NCBI RefSeq assembly: GCF_000258765.1
Contig: NZ_AJLT01000008.1
Coordinates: forward strand, 1 to 55,967
From: Gillisia marina
Lineage (GTDB): Bacteria > Bacteroidota > Bacteroidia > Flavobacteriales > Flavobacteriaceae
DNA: 55,967 nt
Direction: 5' to 3'
Made by a program: the position numbers and the translations under genes. Within the stretch, counting starts at the first letter, position 1; every line of letters starts with the position of its first letter. Positions 9,454-18,956 of this stretch are shown in pieces. Below the pieces are notes generated by a model. That model searched no databases, had not been told where the DNA came from, and saw nothing but the letters and a program-made list of their open reading frames with translations.

Positions 9454-10497
9454 CTATTTCTTAAATTTCAATCTAGAAATCCTATTCTTTCCTGCAGCAT
9501 AGGCGATAGAATCATTTAGAAAACGAATTGTATAAAATCCATCTTCAGACAACTTCTTCCAACTTTTCCCGGCATCATTAGAATAAGATAGACCTGTAAA
9601 ACCTACCGCAACTAATTCCTCTCCATTTTTACCCGGTACATATCTCACGCTGCTTTTATATCCCGGCTCCTGCCCTGCTGCAACCAATTCCCAGGTTTTA
9701 CCACCATCCTTAGTAACTGCTTTATTTGCTTGGTTTTCGTCCGGCTTTGTATAATCTCCTCCAATAATGAATCCATTGTTATCATCGAAAAAATCCAGAC
9801 TATAACCTCCTTGCGTGGCAGTTCCTTGGATAATCGGAGTATCAAACACTTCCCAAGTTTTTCCTTTATCTGGGGAGAAAAATATACGTGATTTCTTTCC
9901 TCCAGATAAGATCCAGGTCTTATTGCCTTGAATAGCAATATTGGAGTTGCTGGCAGCAAAAGCGGCTTCACCTTCTGCAGCAGCTGGTAAATTCTCGCAG
10001 GAAATCTTATTCCAAGACTTCCCTCCATCTCTGGTTAAAATTATGGAAAGACAAGTATCTACTGGATCTCCCATAGCGATCCCTTCTTCATCGTTCCAAA
10101 ATGATATTGCATCATAAAACACTTTTTCATTCTCTTCTTTGTATACCAATTCCATTTTACCGGAATCACCCGTCTTATACAATAAGGCAGGATTTCCAAC
10201 ACTTAACATGAAGAAATCTGAATTTGTACTAGCAATAGCACGAAACTCGGGAACAAGTGTATCATATTCCTGAATATTTGATTTCCATGATTTATTTTGT
10301 GAATTGTACATTCCATAAGTTCCATTATTTGCCGCAAATGCTAAATCCTCTCCCATTAATTCTATAGCCCGAATACTAAGAGAATCTTCGAGAATATTTT
10401 CCACTTCAACAGAAGTAAAATACGATGGTTCAATTTTATTTTCTTCAGAGTTACATCCAATAATCAATAGCAGGCTAAACAAGTAGTATAATTTCAT
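9454..10497 (-). CDS. Lipoprotein with Ycf48/BNR-type beta-propeller repeats
   Basis: A 347-residue protein with a lipoprotein signal peptide (MKLYYLFSLLLIIGC, Cys15). The mature part has repeated Asp-box-like stretches: TRDGGKSWNK, SPDKGKTWEV, TKDGGKTWEL and SNDAGKSWKK, typical of a BNR/sialidase-like or Ycf48 beta-propeller. Automated annotation often names this family 'oxidoreductase', but no catalytic motif supports that. Role unknown; probably attached to a membrane facing the periplasm or exterior. Confidence 0.8.
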   Translation of the reverse strand: MKLYYLFSLLLIIGCNSEENKIEPSYFTSVEVENILEDSLSIRAIELMGEDLAFAANNGTYGMYNSQNKSWKSNIQEYDTLVPEFRAIASTNSDFFMLSVGNPALLYKTGDSGKMELVYKEENEKVFYDAISFWNDEEGIAMGDPVDTCLSIILTRDGGKSWNKISCENLPAAAEGEAAFAASNSNIAIQGNKTWILSGGKKSRIFFSPDKGKTWEVFDTPIIQGTATQGGYSLDFFDDNNGFIIGGDYTKPDENQANKAVTKDGGKTWELVAAGQEPGYKSSVRYVPGKNGEELVAVGFTGLSYSNDAGKSWKKLSEDGFYTIRFLNDSIAYAAGKNRISRLKFKK

Positions 10498-10544
10498 CTA
10501 TAAGAATTTGATTCAAATATAAAATAATCGGCGTCAAATTTGAG

Positions 10545-10552
10545 TACCTTTG
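10545..10552 (+). promoter_or_regulatory. Probable -7 promoter element before the rsmB-like gene
   Basis: TACCTTTG matches TAnnTTTG and ends 18 bases before the ATG at 10571, a spacing also seen before the phospho-sugar mutase gene. No good -33 box is visible. Confidence 0.45.
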
Positions 10553-10570
10553 CCACCTTAAAAATAAACT

Positions 10571-11782
10571 ATGCGCTTACACCGAAATTTAGTATTTGCA
10601 ACCATCGATGCATTATCAGATATCTTCAATGAAGGAAATTATGCCGACAAGGTTATTGAAAAAACATTAAAACGTGATAAGCGTTGGGGTTCCCGAGATC
10701 GAAGTTTTATTGCAGAAACTGTTTACGAAATTGTACGCTGGAAACGTCTATATACTGAAATTGCTGAAGTAAAAGCACCTTATTCCAGAGAAAACTTATT
10801 CAGAGTATTTGCTGTTTGGGCCACTTTACGTGGTGTAACATTACCAGACTGGAAACAAATTGAGCCAGTGCCAAGTAGAAAGATCAAAGGAAGGTTTGAT
10901 GAGCTTAGTAAGATAAGAAAGTACAAAGAATCTATTCCAGATTGGATGGATGAATTAGGTGTAAAGGAATTAGGCGAAAAGGTTTGGGAAAAAGAGATCC
11001 ACGCATTAAATGAACAAGCTCCTGTTGTCCTTAGAGTAAACACTTTAAATACTACTAGAGATAACTTAAGAAGTGTTTTAAATGATGAAGGGATTAAAGC
11101 AGAACCTGTAAAGGGGTATCCTTATGCACTACAACTGGAGGAACGTGCCAATGTTTTTAAAACTGAAGCATTTAAAAAGGGATTTTTTGAAGTACAGGAT
11201 GCAAATTCTCAATTAGTAGCAGAATTTTTAGACGTTAAACCAGGGATGAGAGTGGTAGATACTTGTGCTGGTGCAGGTGGAAAAACCCTTCATATTGCAG
11301 CTTTAATGGAAAATAAAGGACAAATTATAGCAACTGATATTTATGAGAAAAAATTAAAGGAGCTAAAAAGGAGAGCAAAACGAGCTCATGCTCACAACAT
11401 AGATCCTAGAGCAATAGAATCTACTAAGGTTATTAAAAAACTATATGGAACTGCAGATCGCGTTCTTATTGATGCGCCCTGTAGCGGATTAGGAGTTCTA
11501 AGCAGAAACCCGGATGCTAAATGGAAACTACAGCCGGAGTTTATTGAGAATATTAAACGAACGCAAGCTGAAATCTTAAGTACCTATTCTAGAATTATTA
11601 AGGATGGTGGGAAGTTGGTATATGCTACCTGCTCTATTTTACCTTCAGAAAATCAGGAACAAGTAGAAAAGTTTCTTGCCAGTGAACATGGAAAAGATTT
11701 CAAATTGGTAAAAGATAAAAAATTATTATCCTCAGAATCCGGATACGATGGATTCTATATGGCACTTCTTCAGAAAAACTAG
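10571..11782 (+). CDS. RsmB/NOP-family rRNA cytosine-C5 methyltransferase
   Basis: A 403-residue SAM-dependent RNA m5C methyltransferase. The SAM site VVDTCAGAGGKTLHIA lies near residue 230, the first Cys motif DAPCSGLGVLSRNPDAKW near 305 and the catalytic-site YATCSILPSENQEQV near 355. The N-terminal 130 residues are a shortened RNA-binding domain rather than a full NusB-type one. It probably modifies 16S rRNA (C967-like), although NOP-family targets cannot be told from sequence alone. The next gene starts two bases after its stop. Confidence 0.85.
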   Translation: MRLHRNLVFATIDALSDIFNEGNYADKVIEKTLKRDKRWGSRDRSFIAETVYEIVRWKRLYTEIAEVKAPYSRENLFRVFAVWATLRGVTLPDWKQIEPVPSRKIKGRFDELSKIRKYKESIPDWMDELGVKELGEKVWEKEIHALNEQAPVVLRVNTLNTTRDNLRSVLNDEGIKAEPVKGYPYALQLEERANVFKTEAFKKGFFEVQDANSQLVAEFLDVKPGMRVVDTCAGAGGKTLHIAALMENKGQIIATDIYEKKLKELKRRAKRAHAHNIDPRAIESTKVIKKLYGTADRVLIDAPCSGLGVLSRNPDAKWKLQPEFIENIKRTQAEILSTYSRIIKDGGKLVYATCSILPSENQEQVEKFLASEHGKDFKLVKDKKLLSSESGYDGFYMALLQKN

Positions 11783-11783
11783 G

Positions 11784-12569
11784 ATGTTTATAGTGAGAAT
11801 TAGGATTCTATATATTGTTTTATTCTTCCTAATACTTATTGGATGTAAATCTGAAAATAAAAACTCGGAAATTTTAGTTGAGAATATTGAAGAATTAAAT
11901 ATTCCGACTGAACTTACTTCCTATTATAAAGATGTGGATTTTAATCTTCAAGGAGAAGATCTAAAAGAAAGTTTGGCAATTACTACGATTGCCAAGCACT
12001 CTCGATTTTTGGAATATTACGAAAGGCATCGCTATTTGTATAAAGCAGATGAAGACCCCTCTAATTCTAAAAATGTTTTATTGATTTACTCAGGAGAAAG
12101 TCGCGATAAAAGTGAGTTTTATTCTTCCAGCAATAAACACCGGCCTCAAACCTTTAATACGGAACATGTGTATCCCCGTTCTTTTATTGAAAATACTGCT
12201 GAAGCAGATCTTCATCATTTGCGAACCGCAGCTATCAAAATTAATGAGCAACGAAAAAACTATCCCTTTACCGCCGGAAGTGGAAAACATAAATTGATCT
12301 CAAATAATTCTTGGTATCCCGGAGATGAGTGGGTTGGAGATATTTCCCGAATGATCTTTTATTTAAATTTAAGATATAACGAGGATTTTGAATCTGTAGG
12401 AAATCTAACGTTATTTCTAAAGTGGAATGCGCAGGATCCAGTTTCTGCAATTGAAATTCAGCGGAATGAGATTATTTTTAAAGCTCAGGGAAATCGAAAT
12501 CCATTTATAGACAACCCGTATTTAGCTTCACTAATCTGGGGGAATCCCGCGGCTAAAAACAGGTGGTAA
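11784..12569 (+). CDS. Endonuclease I family lipoprotein
   Basis: A 261-residue protein with signal peptide and lipobox (MFIVRIRILYIVLFFLILIGC). The nuclease core has NTEHVYPRSFIENTAEADLHH followed by LRTAAIKINEQRKNYPF, the His-Me finger (beta-beta-alpha metal) signature of the endonuclease I family (PF04231). It is probably a membrane-anchored or exported non-specific DNA/RNA nuclease. The frame is open upstream to 11748, but that part overlaps the methyltransferase; the ATG at 11784 gives a proper signal peptide and is therefore chosen. Confidence 0.86.
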   Translation: MFIVRIRILYIVLFFLILIGCKSENKNSEILVENIEELNIPTELTSYYKDVDFNLQGEDLKESLAITTIAKHSRFLEYYERHRYLYKADEDPSNSKNVLLIYSGESRDKSEFYSSSNKHRPQTFNTEHVYPRSFIENTAEADLHHLRTAAIKINEQRKNYPFTAGSGKHKLISNNSWYPGDEWVGDISRMIFYLNLRYNEDFESVGNLTLFLKWNAQDPVSAIEIQRNEIIFKAQGNRNPFIDNPYLASLIWGNPAAKNRW

Positions 12570-12676
12570 GTATTCATTAATTTCATTCCTTTCTACACAA
12601 TTTAATCCCACAAAAGCCTGTCGATAATGTGTTCGTATTAAATTAAATTTAGGCTGAATATTCTGTCTAAAAAAGT

Positions 12677-12684
12677 TATTTTTG
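12677..12684 (+). promoter_or_regulatory. Probable -7 promoter element before purL
   Basis: TATTTTTG fits TAnnTTTG, 30 bases before the chosen ATG. A 30-base leader is consistent with purL starting at 12715 rather than at the ATG-containing frame opening of 12682. Confidence 0.45.
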
Positions 12685-12714
12685 TGCTCACATCAACACA
12701 CAAAAAAACTTAGA

Positions 12715-15700
12715 ATGATCCTATTCTTCGGAACGCAAACCTCAAAGGTTTATGCTGTGCAAACGCACGCTGACCTATCTGCTCAAAACATTTCAAAATT
12801 AGACTGGCTTTTTGGCGACGCTCAACTACTTAACAAATCTGCACTGGCAGATTTTTTTGTTGGTCCCCGTGCCGCCATGGTTTCTCCATGGAGTACCAAT
12901 GCCGTAGAAATTACCCAAACAATGGGGATTCCCGGAATAATTAGAATTGAAGAGTTTTTAAAAGTAGACTCTCATTTTCATGATTTCGACCCTATGCTTT
13001 CTCAGAAATTTGAAGGTTTAGATCAGGAGATTTTCACCGTCAATACCGAACCAAAACCGGTTTTAAACATCGATGACATCCAAGCTTTTAATAAGCAGGA
13101 AGGTTTAGCTTTGAATGATGAAGAAGTAAATTATTTACAGGAACTTTCAAAAAAGTTAGAAAGACCTTTAACAGATTCTGAAGTGTTTGGATTCTCTCAG
13201 GTAAATTCAGAGCACTGCCGTCATAAGATCTTCAATGGAACTTTTGTGATCGATGGAAAAGAAAAGCCATCTTCTCTTTTCAAAATGATTAGAAAGACAT
13301 CAGAAGTGAATCCTAATGATATCGTTTCAGCATATAAAGATAATGTGGCCTTTGTAAAAGGGCCTCGAGTAGAGCAATTCGCACCTAAAACTCCGGATAA
13401 GCCAGATTTTTATCAGAATACAGATTTCAATTCTGTGATCTCTATAAAAGCTGAAACCCATAATTTCCCTACAACGGTAGAGCCTTTTAATGGTGCTGCT
13501 ACAGGAAGTGGTGGAGAAATAAGAGACAGACTAGCCGGTGGAAAAGGATCACTTCCTTTGGCCGGAACTGCGGTTTATATGACTTCTTACTCTCGTTTAG
13601 CCGATACAAAAGAATGGGAAAAAGCAACTTCAGCACGTAAATGGTTGTATCAAAACCCGATGGATATTCTTATAAAAGCTTCTAATGGAGCTTCAGATTT
13701 TGGGAATAAGTTCGGACAACCCTTAATTACAGGATCTGTTTTAACTTTTGAACATTCCGAACACAATCGTTTTTTAGGATATGATAAAGTAATTATGCTT
13801 GCCGGTGGAATTGGATACGGAAAAGCAGATCAAGCCATAAAAGATGTGCCTAAGAAAGGTGATAAAATAGTTGTACTTGGTGGAGATAATTACCGAATTG
13901 GAATGGGTGGTGCCGCAGTTTCTTCAGCAGATACCGGAGAATTTAGCAGCGGAATAGAATTAAATGCAGTGCAACGTGCCAATCCAGAGATGCAAAAAAG
14001 AGCTGCAAATGCTGTGAGAGGAATGGTGGAAAGCGAAACCAACCCTATAGTTTCCATTCATGATCATGGTGCGGGTGGACATTTAAACTGTTTAAGTGAA
14101 TTGGTTGAAGAAACCGGGGGAAATATCGATTTGGATAAACTTCCTGTTGGAGATCCAACACTTTCTGCTAAAGAAATTATAGGGAATGAATCTCAGGAAC
14201 GAATGGGCTTGATTATTCCTGAAAAAGATTTGGGTATTCTTAACCGAATTTCTGAAAGGGAAAGAACACCTATGTACGATGTAGGAGAAGTTACCGAAGA
14301 TCATAATTTCATTTTTAAAAGTAAGACCACGGGAGAAAAACCGATGGATCTAAAAATGGAAGATATGTTTGGAAGTTCTCCAAAAACGATCATGACCGAT
14401 TCTACTGTGATAAGAAACTATGAAGATTTAAAATATTCTTCAGATAATATATATAATTATTTAGAGCAAGTGCTTCAGTTAGAAGCTGTAGCTTGTAAAG
14501 ATTGGCTAACAAACAAAGTAGATAGATGTGTTACCGGTAGAGTTGCTAAACAGCAAACCGCCGGAGCATTGCAATTACCGCTTAATAATTGTGGGGTAAT
14601 GGCATTGGATTATAAAGGAAAAGAAGGAGTTGCAACCTCGCTTGGGCACTCTCCTATTTCTGCCTTGGTAGATCCTGTAGCAGGTTCTAGAAATTCTATT
14701 GCAGAATCTCTAACTAATATAATATGGGCTCCGCTCGAGCAAGGTTTAAAATCTGTTTCTCTTTCTGCAAACTGGATGTGGCCTTGTAATAATGAAGGTG
14801 AAGATGCAAGATTGTACGAAGCAGTTCAAGGAGTATCAGATTTTGCTATAGAATTGGGTATTAATGTGCCTACAGGTAAGGATTCCTTATCTATGAAGCA
14901 AAAATATAATGGTGATGGGACTGAAGTGATTTCTCCGGGAACCGTTATTATTTCTGCAGCTGGACACTGTAAGGATATTACCAAAGTTGTAGAACCAGTT
15001 TTACAGCCGGAAGGAGCTATCTATTACATCAATTTATCACAAGATTCCTTTAAATTAGGAGGAAGTTCATTTGCACAAACTCATAATAAAATAGGAACGG
15101 AAGTTCCAACAATTTTAGACTCAGCAAACTTTGCTAAGACCTTCAATGTTATTCAAGATCTTATTTCTAAAGATCTTATTATAGCAGGACACGATGTGGC
15201 TTCAGGTGGTTTAATTACCACTTTATTGGAAATGTGTTTTGCTGAAGTTAATCAAGGTGCTAAACTGGATCTTTCAAGTCTTAATGAAAGTGATTCAGTA
15301 AAACTTTTATTTAATGAGAACTGCGGAATTGTTTTTCAAGCAAAGGATGCTTCAGTTGAAACAATTTTGAATGAAAATAAAATTGAATTCCATAAAATTG
15401 GAGCTCCTTCTGAAGGAAATGTAGTTTCAGTAATTAATGGTGACGATTCTTTTGATTTTGACATTCCTACCTATAGAGATGTTTGGTATTCCACTTCATT
15501 TATGCTAGACAAGAAGCAAAGCGGGATAGATCATGCAACGCGACGTTACAACAACTATAAAAATCAACCTTTAGAGTTTAGGTTTCCGGAGAATTTTACT
15601 GGAAAACTCCCTGTTCTTGCTGAAGGAAAACCAAGAATAAAAGCCGCGATCATCCGCGAAAAAGGTTCAAACAGTGAGCGAGAAATGGCTCGTGCCATGC

Positions 15701-16380
15701 ATCTTGCAGGATTCGATGTTAAAGATGTACACATGACAGATCTTATTTCTGGAAGGGAAAATCTTGAAGAAATTCAATTTATCGCTGCTGTTGGAGGTTT
15801 TTCAAATTCAGATGTATTAGGAAGTGCTAAAGGTTGGGCCGGAGCATTTTTGTATAACGAAAAAGCAAAAGCTGCTTTAGATAATTTCTTCAAAAGAGAG
15901 GATACCCTTTCTTTAGGAGTATGTAATGGTTGTCAGTTGTTCATAGAATTAGGACTAATAAATCCAGATCATGATCAGAAACCAAAAATGCTTCATAATA
16001 GATCGCACAAATTCGAATGTAATTTTACTTCAGTAGAAATTCAAGAAAACAACTCTATAATGCTATCTAGCTTGGCAGGAAGTAAATTAGGAATCTGGAG
16101 TGCCCACGGGGAAGGTAAATTTAGTTTCCCATACGAGGAGAGTAAATATAACATTGTTGGAAAATATGGATATGAAGAATATCCTGCAAACCCGAATGGT
16201 TCACATTTTAATACAGCAATGCTAACCGATACTTCAGGAAGACATTTAGTGATGATGCCGCATTTAGAGCGTTCTACTTTTTCTTGGAATTGGGCATATT
16301 ACCCCAAAGACAGAAAAGACGAGGTAACTCCTTGGTTAGAAGGATTTGTGAATGCACGTAAATGGTTAGAAAAGAAATAG
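12715..16380 (+). CDS. purL: Phosphoribosylformylglycinamidine synthase (large, single-chain form)
   Basis: A 1221-residue FGAM synthase, fourth step of purine synthesis: FGAR + glutamine + ATP to FGAM. Visible motifs are the VNSEHCRHKIF and AETHNFPTTVEPFNGAATG stretches with GGEIRDRLAGGKGS in the first AIRS-like half, PTGKDSLSMKQKY in the second half, and a C-terminal class I glutaminase with nucleophile Cys1070 in GVCNGCQLF and the HLERS stretch. The start at 12715 (MILFFGTQTSKVYAV) matches the usual family opening; the longer frame adds eleven residues that overlap the promoter. It is followed by a strong terminator. Confidence 0.96.
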   Translation: MILFFGTQTSKVYAVQTHADLSAQNISKLDWLFGDAQLLNKSALADFFVGPRAAMVSPWSTNAVEITQTMGIPGIIRIEEFLKVDSHFHDFDPMLSQKFEGLDQEIFTVNTEPKPVLNIDDIQAFNKQEGLALNDEEVNYLQELSKKLERPLTDSEVFGFSQVNSEHCRHKIFNGTFVIDGKEKPSSLFKMIRKTSEVNPNDIVSAYKDNVAFVKGPRVEQFAPKTPDKPDFYQNTDFNSVISIKAETHNFPTTVEPFNGAATGSGGEIRDRLAGGKGSLPLAGTAVYMTSYSRLADTKEWEKATSARKWLYQNPMDILIKASNGASDFGNKFGQPLITGSVLTFEHSEHNRFLGYDKVIMLAGGIGYGKADQAIKDVPKKGDKIVVLGGDNYRIGMGGAAVSSADTGEFSSGIELNAVQRANPEMQKRAANAVRGMVESETNPIVSIHDHGAGGHLNCLSELVEETGGNIDLDKLPVGDPTLSAKEIIGNESQERMGLIIPEKDLGILNRISERERTPMYDVGEVTEDHNFIFKSKTTGEKPMDLKMEDMFGSSPKTIMTDSTVIRNYEDLKYSSDNIYNYLEQVLQLEAVACKDWLTNKVDRCVTGRVAKQQTAGALQLPLNNCGVMALDYKGKEGVATSLGHSPISALVDPVAGSRNSIAESLTNIIWAPLEQGLKSVSLSANWMWPCNNEGEDARLYEAVQGVSDFAIELGINVPTGKDSLSMKQKYNGDGTEVISPGTVIISAAGHCKDITKVVEPVLQPEGAIYYINLSQDSFKLGGSSFAQTHNKIGTEVPTILDSANFAKTFNVIQDLISKDLIIAGHDVASGGLITTLLEMCFAEVNQGAKLDLSSLNESDSVKLLFNENCGIVFQAKDASVETILNENKIEFHKIGAPSEGNVVSVINGDDSFDFDIPTYRDVWYSTSFMLDKKQSGIDHATRRYNNYKNQPLEFRFPENFTGKLPVLAEGKPRIKAAIIREKGSNSEREMARAMHLAGFDVKDVHMTDLISGRENLEEIQFIAAVGGFSNSDVLGSAKGWAGAFLYNEKAKAALDNFFKREDTLSLGVCNGCQLFIELGLINPDHDQKPKMLHNRSHKFECNFTSVEIQENNSIMLSSLAGSKLGIWSAHGEGKFSFPYEESKYNIVGKYGYEEYPANPNGSHFNTAMLTDTSGRHLVMMPHLERSTFSWNWAYYPKDRKDEVTPWLEGFVNARKWLEKK

Positions 16381-16404
16381 AAATTATATTAATTATCAAT
16401 ATTT

Positions 16405-16438
16405 AAGAAGGGAACATAAAAATTCCCTTCTTTTTTTG
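16405..16438 (+). terminator. Rho-independent terminator of purL
   Basis: A 10-bp stem AAGAAGGGAA/TTCCCTTCTT (16405-16414 with 16423-16432), continuing into a T run, 25 bases past the purL stop. Confidence 0.85.
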
Positions 16439-16500
16439 TGGGATTCATTTGATATAGTAAGCAATTTTGCTATTTTGCAAGGAATATCTTATCCACTCAC

Positions 16501-18276
16501 ATGATCGAAATTAAACGCCTTTTTGATTTTCCCTACTTTCAATTAGAAAATCATCCTTTAGAAAAAGCCTTAGTAACCAAATTTAATGGTAAATGGGAAC
16601 CTTTAAGCACTCAACAATATATAGATAAAGCAAATGCTGTAAGTAGAGGTTTACTGCACTTAGGAGTAAAACCTAACGATAAAATAGCGCTTATCTCCTC
16701 TAGCAATAGAACAGAGTGGAATGTTATGGATATTGGGATCTTACAATTGGGAGCCCAAAATGTACCAATTTATCCTACAATATCTCAGGAAGATTATGAG
16801 TATGTTTTAAATCACAGTGAAGCCACCTATTGTTTTGTTTCAGATAAAGAAGTGCTTGAGAAGGTTAATGCCATTAAGCATAATACCCAACTAAAAGAGG
16901 TTTATAGCTTCGATGACATTGAAGGTTGCAAAAATTGGACAGAAATTGTTGAACTAGGTAAAGATGAAAAAAGCCAGGATCAAGTAGAAGCACTTAAAGA
17001 TGCTGTAAAAGAAGACGATCTTGCAACTTTAATTTATACTTCTGGTACTACAGGAAGACCTAAAGGAGTAATGCTATCTCATAGAAACATTGTGAGTGAT
17101 GTATTAAATAGCGCAGAAAGAGTTCCTTTTGAAACCGGAAAATATGTGGCAGTAAGTTTTTTACCTATCTGTCATATTTTTGAGAGAATGATCTCTTATT
17201 TATACCAATATTATAGTGTTTCCATCTATTTTGCAGAATCCATAGAGAAAATAGGTGATAATTTAAAAGAAGTTCATCCACACGTAATCTCTGCTGTGCC
17301 ACGAGTAATAGAGAAGGTGTACGACAAAATTATTGCTAAAGGGACCGCTTTAAGTGGGATCAAGCATAAATTATTTTATTGGGCGGTAGAATTAGGATTA
17401 CAATACGAACCTTATGGCGCTAATGGATGGTGGTACGAAATGCAACTTAGCCTAGCTAGAAAACTCATCTTTTCTAAGTGGAAAGAAGGTTTAGGAGGAA
17501 ATATAGAACTTATAGTTTCCGGTAGTGCAGCTTTACAGCCTAGATTAACTCGCGTTTTTGCAGCTGCAGAGATTCCAATTATGGAAGGTTATGGATTAAC
17601 TGAAACATCACCGGTAATTTCAGTAAACGATGAACGTAACGGTGGATTTAAAGTTGGCACTGTTGGAAGGGTTATAAGCAATGTAGAGGTAAAGATTGCT
17701 GAAGATGGTGAAATCCTTACAAAGGGTCCTAACTTGATGATGGGTTACTATAAAGACAAAGAAAAAACAGATGAAGCAATAGATGCTGATGGCTGGTTCC
17801 ATACCGGAGATATCGGGGAAATAGATGCTGATGGTTTCTTAAAAATCACCGATAGGAAAAAAGAAATGTTTAAAACCTCTGGTGGGAAATATGTAGCACC
17901 ACAATTAATCGAAAATACTATGAAGCAATCTCGTTTTATCGAGCAGATCATGGTTATTGGAGAAGGAGAAAAAATGCCTGCCGCTTTTATTCAACCTAAT
18001 TTTGAGTTTGTAGAAGATTGGGCAGCGCGAAAAAAATTGGATATTGGAAAAACCAACGAAGAGATCGTTAAAAATCCTGAAGTCATTAAACGAATTCAGG
18101 AAGAAGTAGATTTCTATAACGAAAAGTTCGGGGGTTGGGAAAAAATCAAGAAGTTCGAGCTTACACCGGAAGTTTGGAGTATTGAGAATGATCAGCTTAC
18201 CCCTACTATGAAATTGAAAAGAAGAAATATTAAGGAAAGATATAAAGATCTTTACAATTCTATCTACGGAAGATAG
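16501..18276 (+). CDS. Long-chain acyl-CoA ligase (AMP-forming)
   Basis: A 591-residue adenylate-forming enzyme that activates fatty acids to acyl-CoA for beta-oxidation or lipid synthesis. The AMP-binding loop is TLIYTSGTTGRPKGVMLSH (about 177-195), followed by YGLTETSPVIS (near 364), the hinge-region GWFHTGDIGEID and DRKKEMFKTSGGKYVAPQ. Length and the SFLPICHIFERM region match the FadD15/long-chain group. It has its own terminator and precedes the MarR-fadN block, suggesting a shared pathway but a separate transcript. Confidence 0.93.
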   Translation: MIEIKRLFDFPYFQLENHPLEKALVTKFNGKWEPLSTQQYIDKANAVSRGLLHLGVKPNDKIALISSSNRTEWNVMDIGILQLGAQNVPIYPTISQEDYEYVLNHSEATYCFVSDKEVLEKVNAIKHNTQLKEVYSFDDIEGCKNWTEIVELGKDEKSQDQVEALKDAVKEDDLATLIYTSGTTGRPKGVMLSHRNIVSDVLNSAERVPFETGKYVAVSFLPICHIFERMISYLYQYYSVSIYFAESIEKIGDNLKEVHPHVISAVPRVIEKVYDKIIAKGTALSGIKHKLFYWAVELGLQYEPYGANGWWYEMQLSLARKLIFSKWKEGLGGNIELIVSGSAALQPRLTRVFAAAEIPIMEGYGLTETSPVISVNDERNGGFKVGTVGRVISNVEVKIAEDGEILTKGPNLMMGYYKDKEKTDEAIDADGWFHTGDIGEIDADGFLKITDRKKEMFKTSGGKYVAPQLIENTMKQSRFIEQIMVIGEGEKMPAAFIQPNFEFVEDWAARKKLDIGKTNEEIVKNPEVIKRIQEEVDFYNEKFGGWEKIKKFELTPEVWSIENDQLTPTMKLKRRNIKERYKDLYNSIYGR

Positions 18277-18306
18277 AATTAGCACACATATCATTAAGTT
18301 ATTGTT

Positions 18307-18335
18307 AAACTCTCCTCTTTTGGAGAGTTTTTTTA
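18307..18335 (+). terminator. Rho-independent terminator of the acyl-CoA ligase gene
   Basis: A perfect 9-bp stem AAACTCTCC/GGAGAGTTT (18307-18315 with 18322-18330) with loop TCTTTT and a T tail. Confidence 0.85.
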
Positions 18336-18386
18336 TGTATATAGAGTAAATTTATATTGTTTATTAGATAATTGAAATATTTTCTC

Positions 18387-18412
18387 AATTTATTATGCGC
18401 GCATAATAAATT
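18387..18412. promoter_or_regulatory. Perfect 26-bp palindrome, probable MarR-family operator
   Basis: The half-site AATTTATTATGCG (18387-18399) is followed directly by its exact reverse complement (18400-18412) with no spacer. It lies just upstream of the probable -7 element at 18417 and thus covers the expected -33 region of the marR promoter. There is no T tail, so it is not a terminator. The location is ideal for autorepression by the MarR protein encoded 32 bases downstream. Confidence 0.75.
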
Positions 18413-18416
18413 TTCA

Positions 18417-18424
18417 TAACTTTG
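18417..18424 (+). promoter_or_regulatory. Probable -7 promoter element of the marR-fad operon
   Basis: TAACTTTG matches TAnnTTTG, four bases past the palindrome and 20 bases before the ATG at 18445. The -33 region is occupied by the palindrome and has no TTTG, so an activator or weak basal activity is possible. Confidence 0.5.
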
Positions 18425-18444
18425 GATTTATTCTAAAAGCAACA

Positions 18445-18897
18445 ATGAAGGAAAAAACTATCGATTATGTATTACGAGCAACCTGGATGGCTGTCTCAAA
18501 GATGTATAATGAAGAAGCAGGTAAAGCAGGAAGCACTATGGCTACAGGTTTTGCACTTCTAAGTATCGATCCCGAAAAAGGAACCCCTTCTACCTCGCTC
18601 GGCCCAAAAATGGGTATGGAAGCTACAAGCTTATCCCGCATATTAAAATCTATGGAAGAAAAAGGACTAATAATTCGTAAAAAAAATCCAGCGGATGGAC
18701 GTAGCGTATTATTATACCTCACAGATTTTGGCAAAGAAATGAGAGATTTCTCCAAAGGAGTGGTTCTAAAGTTTGATGAAGCGGTTAAAGAAAACATAAG
18801 TGATGAAGATCTAAAGACTTTTATTAGAGTAGCAAATTCTATAACAGATTTAATTTCGAATAAGAAAATTTATAATCAGGAAATAAGGTTAAAATAA
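18445..18897 (+). CDS. MarR-family transcriptional regulator of the fatty-acid degradation operon
   Basis: A 150-residue winged helix-turn-helix protein. The recognition region MGMEATSLSRILKSMEEKGL and the wing IIRKKNPADGRSVLLYLTDFG are textbook MarR. It is first in a run of plus-strand genes with fadN, fadA and fadE and sits behind a perfect palindrome. By analogy with acyl-CoA- or fatty-acid-responsive repressors of other bacteria it probably represses this operon until a fatty acyl ligand appears; ligand and target are inference. Confidence 0.9.
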   Translation: MKEKTIDYVLRATWMAVSKMYNEEAGKAGSTMATGFALLSIDPEKGTPSTSLGPKMGMEATSLSRILKSMEEKGLIIRKKNPADGRSVLLYLTDFGKEMRDFSKGVVLKFDEAVKENISDEDLKTFIRVANSITDLISNKKIYNQEIRLK

Positions 18898-18956
18898 ATA
18901 TATCATAAGATTTTTTTTCAGGGATTGCCTGAATAATTTCTATTTAAAATTTACAT

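Noticed and set aside
9645..10028. 127-residue frame on the minus strand inside the Ycf48-like gene
   Set aside because: Shadow of the beta-propeller gene; no plausible protein features and fully inside a recognised gene.
9454..10497. Oxidoreductase, as this family is often named
   Set aside because: Only Asp-box beta-propeller repeats are visible; there is no cofactor or catalytic motif.
12682..12714. Longer start for purL
   Set aside because: The extra eleven residues overlap the -7 promoter element and are not part of the usual PurL opening.
17905..18294. 129-residue frame antisense to the acyl-CoA ligase end
   Set aside because: Antisense shadow of a conserved coding region.
18465..18797. 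110-residue frame antisense to marR
   Set aside because: Shadow of the regulator gene, no independent support.
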